Of a stretch of 64,000 nt of DNA, positions 36,290 to 44,832 are shown piece after piece; positions within the stretch are counted from its first letter, which is position 1; every line of letters starts with the position of its first letter. The notes beneath the pieces were generated by a model, which was given only the letters and a program-made list of their open reading frames with translations, was not told where the DNA came from and ran no database searches. The stretch is taken from NCBI RefSeq assembly GCF_905397275.1, contig NZ_CAJPUY010000009.1:1-64000 (forward strand), written 5' to 3'. This DNA is from Cupriavidus yeoncheonensis (lineage in GTDB: Bacteria; Pseudomonadota; Gammaproteobacteria; Burkholderiales; Burkholderiaceae). The position numbers and the translations under genes are program-made.

Positions 36290-36901
36290 ATGCTGGAAAC
36301 CGCCGCGCTGGCCGCAGGCATGTCCTGGGCCAGCGGCTTTCGCCTCTACCTGGCTGTCCTGACTGCCGGCGCGCTCTCGCGGCTGGGCTGGCTGCACCTG
36401 CCACCCGGGCTGCAGGCGCTGGACTCCTGGTGGGTGATCGGCGTGGCGGCGGTGCTCGCGCTGGCGGAATTCATCGCCGACAAGGTCCCGGGCTTTGATT
36501 CGGTCTGGGACAGCATTCATACCTTCATACGCATTCCGGCCGGCGCCATCCTTGCCGCGGCGGCGTTCGGCCAGATGGACCCGCAGTGGATGGTCGCGGC
36601 GGGGCTGGTCGGCGGGACCCTGGCGGGCACGGCCCATGTTGCCAAGGCCGGCACGCGCGCGCTGATCAATGTCTCGCCGGAACCGTTTTCCAACTGGGCG
36701 GCCTCATTCACCGAGGACGTGACGGCAACCGGCAGCCTGCTGCTGTCCTTTTTCATGCCGGTGCTGTTCCTGGTCCTGCTGGCCGTCTTCCTGGTGATTG
36801 CCGTCTGGCTGCTGCCCAAGCTCTGGCGCGGCGTGCGCCGCCTGCATGCCACCTTGCGCAACCGCACGGATCGCCCGGGGCCGCCCGCAAGACGAACCTG
36901 A
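36290..36901 (+). CDS. DUF4126 membrane protein
   Basis: 203 residues with about five hydrophobic segments. Start ATG 36290 (MLETAALAAGMSWASGFRLYL) has AAGGAG directly upstream; an earlier in-frame start at 36218 does not. Family features seen are FIADKVPGFDSVWDSIHTFIRIPAGA and the AGTAHVAKAGTRALINVSPEPFSNW stretch. Function unknown. A permease gene follows 74 bp downstream on the same strand. Confidence 0.88.
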   Translation: MLETAALAAGMSWASGFRLYLAVLTAGALSRLGWLHLPPGLQALDSWWVIGVAAVLALAEFIADKVPGFDSVWDSIHTFIRIPAGAILAAAAFGQMDPQWMVAAGLVGGTLAGTAHVAKAGTRALINVSPEPFSNWAASFTEDVTATGSLLLSFFMPVLFLVLLAVFLVIAVWLLPKLWRGVRRLHATLRNRTDRPGPPARRT

Positions 36902-36975
36902 CCGCCTGTCCCGGCCCCGCGCGCCGCCCGCTTGCCAGTCCGGCAGCGCCGTGAACGAGACTGGAACCACGACTG

Positions 36976-39585
36976 ATGCCAACCGAGCCTGCTTCCGTGC
37001 CCGACACCGCCATTTCCCTACCCGTTGCTGCTGCCGTGCCGCAAGGACGCCGATTCTCCGCCTGGCGCCAGGCCCTGCGCATGGCGCGGCGCGACTGGCG
37101 GGCCGGCGAGCTTTACCTGCTGCTGTTTGCGCTGGTGCTGGCGGTCGCGGCGCTCACCAGCGTCGGCTTCCTCGCCGACCGCATGCGACTGGGGCTGGAG
37201 CGTGACGCGCGGCAGATGATCGCGGCGGATGTGCTGCTGGTGTCCGACCATCCGTTCGATGCCGCGTTTTCCAGCCATGCCGCCGAGACCGGACTGGCAG
37301 TGGCGCACACCGTGACCTTCCCGAGCATGGCGACGGCACGCCGGGTCGATGCCCCGGCCGGCGCTGATGCACCGAGCCAGCTCGCCGCGCTCAAGGCTGT
37401 CAGCCCCGGCTATCCGCTGCGCGGCAAGCTGAAGGTGGCCGCCACGCCCGGCGGGCCGGAGCAGGCCGCCGAAGGCATTCCGGCGCCCGGCACGGTCTGG
37501 GTGGACGAGGCGCTGCTCGGTGCGCTGGGGCTGCGCGTGGGCGATGCCCTGCAGCTTGGCAGCCGCACGTTTCGCATCGACCGTATCGTCACGCAGGAAC
37601 TCGATCGTGGCGCGGGCTTCATGAATTTCGCGCCGCGCGTGCTGATGCCGCTATCCGATCTCGACAGCACCGGCCTGATCGGCTGGGGCAGCCGCGTGAG
37701 CTACCGCCTGCTGGTCGCGGGCCCCGACGCCGCGGGCCGTGCCTACCAGCGCTGGGCGGCCGGGGAGATCGAACGCCTCAAGCTGCGCAACACACGCGTG
37801 GAATCGCTCGAATCGGGGCAGCCGCAGATGCGCGCCACGCTGGACCGCGCCGAACGCTTCCTGTCGCTGGTCGCCGTGCTGTCGTCGATGATCGCCGCGG
37901 TGGCGATCGCCATGTCGGCGCGCCGCTATATGCAGCGGCACACCGACGCGTGCGCGGTCTACAAGTGCATGGGGCTGTCGCGCCGGCAGATCCTGGCGGC
38001 CTTCGGCATCGAGTTCCTGTTGCTCGGCGCGGCGGGCGCCATGGTGGGCGTGGTGCTGGGCTACCTGGCGCACTACGGGCTGCTGCTGTCGCTGGGCGGA
38101 TTGCTGCAGGTCTCGCTGCCGCAGCCGTCGTTGTTGCCGGCCGTCGTGGGCGTGCTGGCAGGGCTCGTGCTGCTGGCGGGCTTTGCCCTGCCGCCGTTGC
38201 TCGCGCTGACGCGCATCGCGCCGCTGCGCGTGCTGCGCCGTGATATCGGGCCGCCGCCGGTGTCGGCGTGGGCGGCCTACGCGCTGGGCCTGGGCGCCTT
38301 CGTCGCGCTGCTGCTGGTGGCGGCGCGCGACCTGCGGCTCGGGCTGACGACCGCCGGCGGGTTTGCCGCGTCCGGCGCCGTGTTTGCGCTGCTGGCGCTG
38401 GGGCTGCTGATGCTGCTGTCGCGCGCGCTGCGTGGCCGGCTGGCCGGCCGGTCCGCCGTGGGCTGGCGCTTCGCGCTGGCCGTGCTGGAGCGGCGCCGCG
38501 CCGTGACCGTGCTGCAGACCGTGGCCCTTGCCGTGGGCCTGATGGCGCTGCTGCTGCTCGGCATGACGCGCAACGACCTGGTCGATTCGTGGCGCAACGC
38601 GACGCCGGCCGATGCGCCCAACCGCTTCATCATCAACATCCAGCCCGACCAGCGCGAGCCGCTGCGCGGCATGCTGGCCGCAGCGGGCATCCATGACCTG
38701 CTGTACCCGATGGTGCGCGGCCGCCTCACGCAGATCGGCGAACGTCCGGTCCGTGCGGACAGCTACGCCGAAGGGCGCGCGCGCAACCTGGTCGAGCGCG
38801 AGTTCAACCTGTCCTATACCGAGGCGCTGCCCGAAGGCAACCGGGTGGTGGCCGGACACTGGCTCAATGGCTCCGGCGCGGGCGCCTCGGTCGAGGAGGG
38901 CATCGCCAAAACGCTCGGCATCCGGCTCGGCGATACCTTGCGCTTCGACGTCGCCGGCCAGACCGTGCAGGCGCCCGTGACATCGCTGCGCAAGCTCGAC
39001 TGGGGATCGATGCGCGTCAATTTCTTCGTGATCCTGCCGCCGGCCGCCATGCAGGGGCTGCCCGAGACCTACATCACCGCCTTCCACCTGCCGACCGCGA
39101 GCGCGGCACTTGGCAACCGGCTGATCGCGGCCTTTCCCAACATCACCATGGTCAACACCGACCTGATCCTGCGGCAGATCCAGGCGGTGCTGGACCAGGT
39201 CATCGCCGCGGTGGAATTCCTCTTCGTGTTCACGCTGGCAGCCGGCGTGACGGTGCTGTACGCGGCACTGTCCGGCGCGCGCGACGAGCGCATGCGCGAT
39301 GCCGGCCTGCTCAAGGCGCTGGGGGCGTCGGCCGCGCAGGTCAGGCAGACGCAGTACGCGGAGTTCCTGGTGGTCGGCGGCCTCGCCGGCTTGCTGGCCA
39401 GTCTTGGCGCGATCGCGGTCGGCTGGGGGCTGTCCCAGCACGTCTTCGACTTTCCCTATCGCTTCAATCCGTGGATCGTGCCGATCGGCGTGGTTTCTGG
39501 CATGCTGTGCGCTTTTGCGGGCGGATGGCTGGGCCTGCGCGATGTGCTGCGCCAGCCGGCGCTGGCGACATTGCGTGATGCGTGA
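36976..39585 (+). CDS. FtsX-like ABC transporter permease (YbbP type)
   Basis: 869 residues. An N-terminal membrane segment (ELYLLLFALVLAVAALTSVGF) and large periplasmic MacB-like loop (about 65-290) precede a block of three to four membrane segments with the FtsX domain (AVYKCMGLSRRQILAAFGIEF); a second loop and second FtsX domain (AGLLKALGASAAQVRQTQYAEF) end the protein. This is the layout of YbbP-type permeases that work with a YbbA ATPase, possibly in lipid or lipoprotein handling. No ATPase gene is adjacent here. The next gene starts 37 bp downstream. Confidence 0.93.
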   Translation: MPTEPASVPDTAISLPVAAAVPQGRRFSAWRQALRMARRDWRAGELYLLLFALVLAVAALTSVGFLADRMRLGLERDARQMIAADVLLVSDHPFDAAFSSHAAETGLAVAHTVTFPSMATARRVDAPAGADAPSQLAALKAVSPGYPLRGKLKVAATPGGPEQAAEGIPAPGTVWVDEALLGALGLRVGDALQLGSRTFRIDRIVTQELDRGAGFMNFAPRVLMPLSDLDSTGLIGWGSRVSYRLLVAGPDAAGRAYQRWAAGEIERLKLRNTRVESLESGQPQMRATLDRAERFLSLVAVLSSMIAAVAIAMSARRYMQRHTDACAVYKCMGLSRRQILAAFGIEFLLLGAAGAMVGVVLGYLAHYGLLLSLGGLLQVSLPQPSLLPAVVGVLAGLVLLAGFALPPLLALTRIAPLRVLRRDIGPPPVSAWAAYALGLGAFVALLLVAARDLRLGLTTAGGFAASGAVFALLALGLLMLLSRALRGRLAGRSAVGWRFALAVLERRRAVTVLQTVALAVGLMALLLLGMTRNDLVDSWRNATPADAPNRFIINIQPDQREPLRGMLAAAGIHDLLYPMVRGRLTQIGERPVRADSYAEGRARNLVEREFNLSYTEALPEGNRVVAGHWLNGSGAGASVEEGIAKTLGIRLGDTLRFDVAGQTVQAPVTSLRKLDWGSMRVNFFVILPPAAMQGLPETYITAFHLPTASAALGNRLIAAFPNITMVNTDLILRQIQAVLDQVIAAVEFLFVFTLAAGVTVLYAALSGARDERMRDAGLLKALGASAAQVRQTQYAEFLVVGGLAGLLASLGAIAVGWGLSQHVFDFPYRFNPWIVPIGVVSGMLCAFAGGWLGLRDVLRQPALATLRDA

Positions 39586-39622
39586 TGCCCTGGCGTCCGG
39601 TCCGCGCTTTGCGAGTATCTGA

Positions 39623-40042
39623 ATGAGCACCGAACCCGAATCGACCGGCAAGGCCGGCACCGAGGCCACCGCCTTCGACCTGATCGGCGGCGAAGCGCGC
39701 GTGCGCGAACTGGTGGATCGCTTCTACGACCTGATGGACCTGGAACCCGAGTTCGCCGGGCTGCGCGCGCTGCATCCGCCTTCGCTGGACGGATCGCGCG
39801 ACAAGCTGTTCTGGTTCCTGTGCGGCTGGCTGGGCGGTCCCAACCATTTCATCGATCGCTTTGGCCATCCGCGCCTGCGCGCGCGCCATATGCCGTTCGA
39901 GATCGGCATCAGCGAGCGCGACCAGTGGATGCGCTGCATGGCGCTGGCGATGCAGGACATCGGCCTGTCCGAGGACCTGCAGATGCGCCTGATGAAGGCC
40001 CTGTTCGAGACCGCCGACTGGATGCGCAACGTGGCCCGCTGA
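39623..40042 (+). CDS. Truncated haemoglobin, group II
   Basis: 139 residues with the short 2/2 globin fold: IGGEARVRELVDRFYDLMD (helices B), a WFLCGWLGGPNHFIDRFGHP region, and RARHMPFEIG containing the proximal haem histidine (HPRLRARH). The E/F region tryptophan and the final WMR segment are typical of TrHbO-type proteins, which bind oxygen or handle reactive nitrogen and oxygen species. It is in a run with an FtsX permease and a DUF924 protein without obvious functional link. Confidence 0.94.
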   Translation: MSTEPESTGKAGTEATAFDLIGGEARVRELVDRFYDLMDLEPEFAGLRALHPPSLDGSRDKLFWFLCGWLGGPNHFIDRFGHPRLRARHMPFEIGISERDQWMRCMALAMQDIGLSEDLQMRLMKALFETADWMRNVAR

Positions 40043-40076
40043 AGCGGCCCGGATCACCTCAAGAGAGGGTAGGACG

Positions 40077-40682
40077 ATGCAAGACAAGTTGCCCGAAGCC
40101 GCCCACGAACTGCTGGAGTTCTGGTTCGGCCACCATGGCTCGCCGGTCTGGAATACGGAACGACGCGAATGGTTCACCAAGTCCGCGGCGTTCGACGACG
40201 TGATCCGCTCGCGCTTCCTGACGCTGTGGGAGACGGCGCACTCCGGCGACCCCGATGACGGCGAGGACTGGTGCGCCACGCATGAAGGCGCCTGCGCCCG
40301 CGTGGTGCTGCTGGACCAGTTCCCCCGCAACCTGTTCCGCAACGACCCGCGCTGCTTCGCGACCGACGCCCAGGCACTGGCGCTGGCACGGCGGATCGTT
40401 GAAGGCGGCATGGACCGCGAACTGCCGACCGGCTACCACCGCATGTTCTGCTACCTGCCGTTCGAGCACTCGGAGTCGCTGCAGGACCAGGACGAGAGTG
40501 TCCGGCTGACGACGCAGCTGCGCGAGGATACGGCGGGGAAGGTAGATGTGGTGGACTGGGCGGAAAAGCATCGCGTGGTCATCGCGCGCTTCGGTCGTTT
40601 TCCGCACCGCAATGCCATCCTGGGCCGGCAGAGCACGCCGGAGGAACTGGCTTTCCTGAAGGAGCCGGGCTCGAGGTTCTGA
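40077..40682 (+). CDS. DUF924 family protein
   Basis: 201 residues with the signatures of DUF924: LLEFWFGHHGSPVWNTERREWFTKSAAFD near the start, VLLDQFPRNLFRNDPRCFATD, and MFCYLPFEHSESLQDQDESV followed by RFGRFPHRNAILGR. It is a soluble, helical, TPR-like protein of unknown function. AGAGAGGGTAGG lies upstream of the ATG. Confidence 0.92.
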   Translation: MQDKLPEAAHELLEFWFGHHGSPVWNTERREWFTKSAAFDDVIRSRFLTLWETAHSGDPDDGEDWCATHEGACARVVLLDQFPRNLFRNDPRCFATDAQALALARRIVEGGMDRELPTGYHRMFCYLPFEHSESLQDQDESVRLTTQLREDTAGKVDVVDWAEKHRVVIARFGRFPHRNAILGRQSTPEELAFLKEPGSRF

Positions 40683-40715
40683 GCGCCGCAGCTTGCCCGG
40701 CCCCGGGACCTTGCT

Positions 40716-41300
40716 TCAGGTCTCGTCGCGGCGTTCCTGCCACTTGTCGACAATCTCGCGCGGGGCGTTGCCCAGCTTGCCGAGCAGCGCGGCCGGCGTG
40801 TCGGCCACGTGCAGCAGGTCGGCGTGCACCCGCTTGAGGAAGCCTTCCTGCACCGCGTGCGAAAGGAAGCCCAGCATGCCGTCATAGAAGCCCGCCACGT
40901 TGAGCAGGCCGACCGGCTTGGCATGGTAGCCGAGCTGCAGCCACGTGAAAGTCTCGAACAGCTCCTCGAAAGTCCCCACGCCGCCGGGCATGGCGATAAA
41001 GGCATCGGCGCGGTCGGCCATCATCTGCTTGCGCTCGTGCATATTGCGCACCACATGCAGTTCGGTCAGGCCGCGGTGGCCAACTTCCTTTTGCATCAGC
41101 GCGTCGGGGATGATGCCGATGGCGGTGCCGCCGTGCTCCAGCACGGCATCGGCAACCATGCCCATCAGGCCGACCTTGCCGCCGCCATAGACCAGCGACA
41201 TATCGTTTTCCACCAGGGCCTTGCCGAGCGCTCGGGCGGCCTGGGCATACTCGGGGCGGTGGCCGGGGCTGGAACCGCAATACACGCAAACGGATTTCAC
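40716..41300 (-). CDS. LOG family protein (cytokinin riboside 5'-monophosphate phosphoribohydrolase type)
   Basis: 194 residues from a GTG start at 41300 with AAGGA upstream; the GTG overlaps the TGA of the tetR-type gene as GTGA. The Rossmann-like fold shows CVYCGSSPGHRP, LVYGGGKVGLMG and the motif MPGGVGTFEELFE that defines active LOG enzymes, which release the base from nucleoside 5'-monophosphates. It is coupled to the upstream regulator, although the biological substrate is unknown. Confidence 0.94.
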   Translation of the reverse strand: MKSVCVYCGSSPGHRPEYAQAARALGKALVENDMSLVYGGGKVGLMGMVADAVLEHGGTAIGIIPDALMQKEVGHRGLTELHVVRNMHERKQMMADRADAFIAMPGGVGTFEELFETFTWLQLGYHAKPVGLLNVAGFYDGMLGFLSHAVQEGFLKRVHADLLHVADTPAALLGKLGNAPREIVDKWQERRDET

Positions 41301-42004
41301 TGCTTGTCCTTGTCTGACGGGTTTTCCTGGAGTGCCCTGGACGCGGCGTATTCGCGCGCGAGCTGGTCGAACGCCTCGCGTGCGCGGCCGCGCAGGTAAG
41401 GTGCCAGGATCGAGAAGATGTGGTAGCTGGAGCCGTGCAGGTAGCCGCGGATCTGCGCGGGGTCGTTGTACTGGCGCGGATGCTGCACGAACTGGAACGA
41501 CAGCCAGTAAGTGGCGATCACGACGATGTTGGTGCAGATCGCCTCGACCTGCTCCGGCGTGGCTTCCATCTCGCCATCGTCGATGAACTGGTTGCAGATC
41601 TCCAGCGCAAAGCGCTTCTTCTGCCCGACGATGCGCTTGAAGTTGGTCTCCAGCATGCGGTTGCGCGCAAGCAGGTCGTTGATGTCCCGGTACAGGAAGC
41701 GGTAGTTCCACAGGAACTCCGACATGTACTGCAGGTAGCCCCAGCTCTCGTCCAGCGTGGCCTTGTGGTCCTCGGGCAGCTTCAGGCGTCGTTCCATCTC
41801 CTGCTCGAAGCGCACGAAGATGGAATTGATGATGTCGTCCTTGTTGCGGAAGTGGTAGTAGAGATTGCCGGGGCTGATCTCCATGGCTTCCGCAATGGTG
41901 GTGGTGGTGACGTTGGGTTCGCCGACATCGTTGAACAGGCGCAGCGAGACGTCGAGGATGCGGTCCCTCGTGCGGCGGGGACCGGTTTGCGGTTTGGGTT
42001 CCAT
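41297..42004 (-). CDS. TetR/AcrR-family regulator
   Basis: 235 residues. The N-terminal helix-turn-helix is RDRILDVSLRLFNDVGEPNVTTTTIAEAMEISPGNLYYHFRNKDDI. The C-terminal part (about 60-225) matches the TetR domain with LYRDINDLLARN, long for the family. It is immediately upstream of and overlaps the LOG gene by GTGA. Ligand unknown; some related betaproteobacterial proteins act in polyester or lipid metabolism. Confidence 0.93.
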   Translation of the reverse strand: MEPKPQTGPRRTRDRILDVSLRLFNDVGEPNVTTTTIAEAMEISPGNLYYHFRNKDDIINSIFVRFEQEMERRLKLPEDHKATLDESWGYLQYMSEFLWNYRFLYRDINDLLARNRMLETNFKRIVGQKKRFALEICNQFIDDGEMEATPEQVEAICTNIVVIATYWLSFQFVQHPRQYNDPAQIRGYLHGSSYHIFSILAPYLRGRAREAFDQLAREYAASRALQENPSDKDKQ

Positions 42005-42116
42005 GGGCGTCCGGGCGATCGGTGAATCGGGGCAGGGTAGCGATTATAAGCAATCGGCCCGGCCTGCCTTTTGCGCCTCCTGTGTTCGCCGTCTGTGTTC
42101 CCCGCGCCCCGGGGGC

Positions 42117-42602
42117 TCAGCCTGCCAGCTGGCGCAACCAGTGCATGACGTGCGGCCCGGCAATCGCGATCCACGTGCCGCCGCAGAGGATCAGCGCCAG
42201 CATGACCGCGGCGCTGCCGAAATCCTTGGCGCGTTTGGACAGGCTGTGGCGCTCCAGCGAGATGCGGTCGATTGCCGCCTCGACGCTCGAGTTCAGCAGC
42301 TCCACCATCAGCACCACCAGCAGCGTGCCGAGCAGCATGATGCGCTCGACCGTGCCGACGGGCAGCACGAAGGCGCATGGCGCCAGGATCGCCACCAGCG
42401 TCAGCTCCTGGCGGAACGCGCTTTCCTCGAGCACGGCGTAGCGCAGCCCGGACAGGGAGTTGATCGCGGCATGCCAGGCACGGGCCAGGCCGCGATTGCC
42501 CTTGTGCGGGTTCTGCTCGATCGAGTAATCACTGCTTGGCGGGCGAGGTGCCTGCCCCCGCAGCGACGGATCGGACGGCAGCGGCTGAGGTGGTTTCGGC
42601 AT
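42117..42602 (-). CDS. dgkA: Diacylglycerol kinase
   Basis: 161 residues; the C-terminal about 110 form the DgkA three-helix membrane core with RGLARAWHAAINSLSGLRYAVLEESAFRQELTL, VELLNSSVEAAIDRIS and RAKDFGSAAVMLAL, containing the active-site glutamates and asparagine. It phosphorylates diacylglycerol to phosphatidate. The ATG lies 74 bp inside the end of the upstream glycosyltransferase gene, in another frame. An N-terminal proline-rich extension of about 50 residues is longer than in E. coli. Confidence 0.95.
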   Translation of the reverse strand: MPKPPQPLPSDPSLRGQAPRPPSSDYSIEQNPHKGNRGLARAWHAAINSLSGLRYAVLEESAFRQELTLVAILAPCAFVLPVGTVERIMLLGTLLVVLMVELLNSSVEAAIDRISLERHSLSKRAKDFGSAAVMLALILCGGTWIAIAGPHVMHWLRQLAG

Positions 42603-43656
42603 GGTTCTGCGAGGCTGGTTGGATTGGCACTTCGCCCGCGCTGCCGGTACTGCCGTCGGCCGATAACGGACGCAGGTGCGCCAGGAACTGCTCGGAGGCG
42701 GCACGCCACGAGAACCGCTCGGCATGGGCGCGGGCGGTCGTGCGGTCGATGCGCAGCGCTTCCAGGCAGGCTTCACGCAAGTCTTCGTGCATCACGCCGG
42801 CCGGGCTGTCGCCAAGCACGTCGATCGGGCCGGTCACGGGATAGGCCGCCACCGGCAGCCCGCTGGCCAGAGCTTCCAGAAGCACCAGTCCGAAGGTATC
42901 GGTGCGGCTGGGAAACACGAAGACGTCAGCCGAAGCATACACCCTGGCCAGTTCCGGCTGGCTCAGCACGCCGAGGTAGTTGGCACCCGGATAACGCGCG
43001 CGCAGCGAGCCCAGCGCGGGGCCGTCGCCGACCACCCATTTGGATCCTGGCAGGTCGAGTGCCAGGAAGGCCTCCACGTTCTTTTCCACGGCCACGCGGC
43101 CGACATAGAGGAAGATCGGATGCGCGGTGTTGAGCACGTTGACGCGTTGCGTCTTGAAGACGTCCAGGTCCACGCCGCGGGTCCACAGCACGCAGTGTCC
43201 GATGCCGTAGCGCTGCAGGTCATCCAGCACCACGGGCGTCGGCGCCATCACGGCCTGCGCGGGGCCGTGGAACCAGCGCAGGAAGCGGTACGTCCACGAC
43301 AGCGGGATGCCGAAGCGCGCCTGCACGTACTCCGGGAAGCGCGTGTGGTAGGCCGTGGTGTACGGCATTTCGCGGCGCAGCGCATAGCGGCGCGCGGCCA
43401 TGCCCAGCGGGCCCTCGGTGGCGATATGCAGGGCGTCCGGCGCAAAGTCGCGGATGCGCTGCGCCACGCGCGCCGACGGCAGCAGCGACAGGCGGATCTC
43501 GGGATAGGTCGGGCACGGGATTGTGCGGAATTCCAGCGGCGTGATCATGTCCACCGTGTGGCCCATGGCCTCCAGCTCGCGGCGGGTCGACTTGAGCGTG
43601 CGCACCACGCCATTGACCTGCGGTTCCCAGGCATCGGTGACGATCAGGATCTTCAT
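42529..43656 (-). CDS. GT4 glycosyltransferase, candidate glycolipid synthase
   Basis: 375 residues. MKILIVTDAWEPQVNGVVRTLKS opens a GT-B fold; the donor-site part contains FLYVGRVAVEKNVEAF and VFVFPSRTDTFGLVLLEALASGLP with the EX7E-type glutamates. GAGGAG precedes ATG 43656. It lies 52 bp after a PlcP-like metallophosphoesterase and overlaps dgkA; this is the partner arrangement of Agt-type diacylglycerol glycosyltransferases induced by phosphate starvation. Direct evidence for the acceptor is absent. The tail is alanine/serine-rich where dgkA overlaps. Confidence 0.9.
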   Translation of the reverse strand: MKILIVTDAWEPQVNGVVRTLKSTRRELEAMGHTVDMITPLEFRTIPCPTYPEIRLSLLPSARVAQRIRDFAPDALHIATEGPLGMAARRYALRREMPYTTAYHTRFPEYVQARFGIPLSWTYRFLRWFHGPAQAVMAPTPVVLDDLQRYGIGHCVLWTRGVDLDVFKTQRVNVLNTAHPIFLYVGRVAVEKNVEAFLALDLPGSKWVVGDGPALGSLRARYPGANYLGVLSQPELARVYASADVFVFPSRTDTFGLVLLEALASGLPVAAYPVTGPIDVLGDSPAGVMHEDLREACLEALRIDRTTARAHAERFSWRAASEQFLAHLRPLSADGSTGSAGEVPIQPASQNHAETTSAAAVRSVAAGAGTSPAKQ

Positions 43657-43708
43657 GCGGACTCCTCGGTGGTGTGGCCGCGTTCTTGAAATGGCGGGAT
43701 CGGGCGGG

Positions 43709-44716
43709 TCAGCCGGTGATGGCCGCCGCGCGGCGGCGCTTGCGCGGCGGGGCCTGAGGCGGGTCAAGCAGCATGGTCCAGTAGACGATCTTCAGCTCGC
43801 CCTCCATGGTCTCGACCAGCGCGGACAGGCTTTCGACCCAGTCGCCATCGTTGCAGTAGAGCTGGCCGTTCACGTCGCGGATCTCTGCCTTGTGGATATG
43901 GCCGCACACCACGCCGTCGCAGCCGCGCCGGCGCGCCTCGTCGACCATGGCGTGCTCGAACGAGCTGATGTAGTTGACCGCGTTCTTGACCTGGTGCTTC
44001 AGGTACTGCGACAGCGACCAGTAAGGAAAGCCGAGCCGTGCGCGGACGCGGTTGAAGTGGCGGTTCATCGCCAGGATCACCGTGTACAGCGAATCACCGA
44101 GGTAGGCGAGCCAGCGCGCGTGCTGCACCACGCCGTCGAACAGGTCGCCGTGCACGACCCAGAGGCGCTTGCCGGTGGCCGTCACGTGGACGGCTTCCTC
44201 GCGCACCGTGATGTCGCCGAACGCCAGGCCGTCGAACTGTCGGGCGACTTCGTCGTGGTTGCCGGGCACGTAGATGACTTCGGTACCCTTGCGCGCCTTG
44301 CGCAGCAGCTTCTGCACTACGTCGTTGTGGCTCTGCGGCCAGTACCAGCCGCGCCGGAGCTGCCAGCCGTCGATGATGTCGCCGACCAGGTAGAGCCGTT
44401 CGGATTCGTTGTGCTTGAGGAAATCGAGCAGGTAGTCGGCCTGGCAGCCGGCGGTGCCCAGGTGGATGTCGGACAGCCAGATCGCGCGGTACTGCTGGAT
44501 CGGGTGCGGCTCGGGCGGGAAGTGCTGGCTGGCATCGGACGGTGGTGCCAGCGCGGGAAGGGCGGGGGGGGCGGGGGGCTCGGCCGGCGGCGGCACGAAG
44601 GCCGCGAGCGCGGCCATGCGCGACAGGATCTGCGAGAGTTCGGGATCAGGGCTGCCACGCAGCCTGTGCGAGACTCCCGACAGAATTCCGAGTGCGGATC
44701 GGATTGCTTGAACCAT
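43709..44716 (-). CDS. Metallophosphoesterase, PlcP-like (often annotated LpxH-like)
   Basis: 335 residues from ATG 44716; ATG 44761 (MAYWLNAAIAV) is in frame but lies inside a Pho-box-like repeat. Calcineurin-type metal motifs are AIWLSDIHLG, YLVGDIIDGW, YVPGNHDE, WVVHGDLFD and VCGHIHKAE. The combination SWYWPQSHNDVVQKLLRK-like core (WYWPQSHNDVVQKLLRKARKG), WSLSQYLKHQVKNAVNYI and NDGDWVES matches what I know of PlcP of Sinorhizobium, a phospholipase C that frees diacylglycerol from phospholipids in phosphate shortage. A proline-rich N-terminal linker (about 40-80) is unusual. GT4 and dgkA follow. Confidence 0.88.
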   Translation of the reverse strand: MVQAIRSALGILSGVSHRLRGSPDPELSQILSRMAALAAFVPPPAEPPAPPALPALAPPSDASQHFPPEPHPIQQYRAIWLSDIHLGTAGCQADYLLDFLKHNESERLYLVGDIIDGWQLRRGWYWPQSHNDVVQKLLRKARKGTEVIYVPGNHDEVARQFDGLAFGDITVREEAVHVTATGKRLWVVHGDLFDGVVQHARWLAYLGDSLYTVILAMNRHFNRVRARLGFPYWSLSQYLKHQVKNAVNYISSFEHAMVDEARRRGCDGVVCGHIHKAEIRDVNGQLYCNDGDWVESLSALVETMEGELKIVYWTMLLDPPQAPPRKRRRAAAITG

Positions 44717-44759
44717 GGTGGCCCCGATGACGGCGATGGCTGCATTCAGCCAGTACGCC

Positions 44760-44788
44760 ATGACGGAGCCGTGACGGAAACATGAATG
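44760..44788 (-). promoter_or_regulatory. Pho-box-like direct repeats upstream of the PlcP-like gene
   Basis: On the minus strand CATTCAT (44788-44782), CCGTCAC (44777-44771) and CCGTCAT (44766-44760) recur exactly every 11 bp with 4-bp spacers, the layout of PhoB sites (consensus CTGTCAT). They match 5, 5 and 6 of 7. They end 43 bp before ATG 44716. Confidence 0.5.
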
Positions 44789-44832
44789 ACATATGAAACG
44801 TTGCCGCCATCCGACAGCACTGCGCCGGGGTA

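Noticed and set aside
40744..40753. A perfect TTGTCGACAA, the same palindrome as in the hiuH region
   Set aside because: It lies in the middle of the LOG gene coding sequence with no promoter nearby; chance occurrence is likely.
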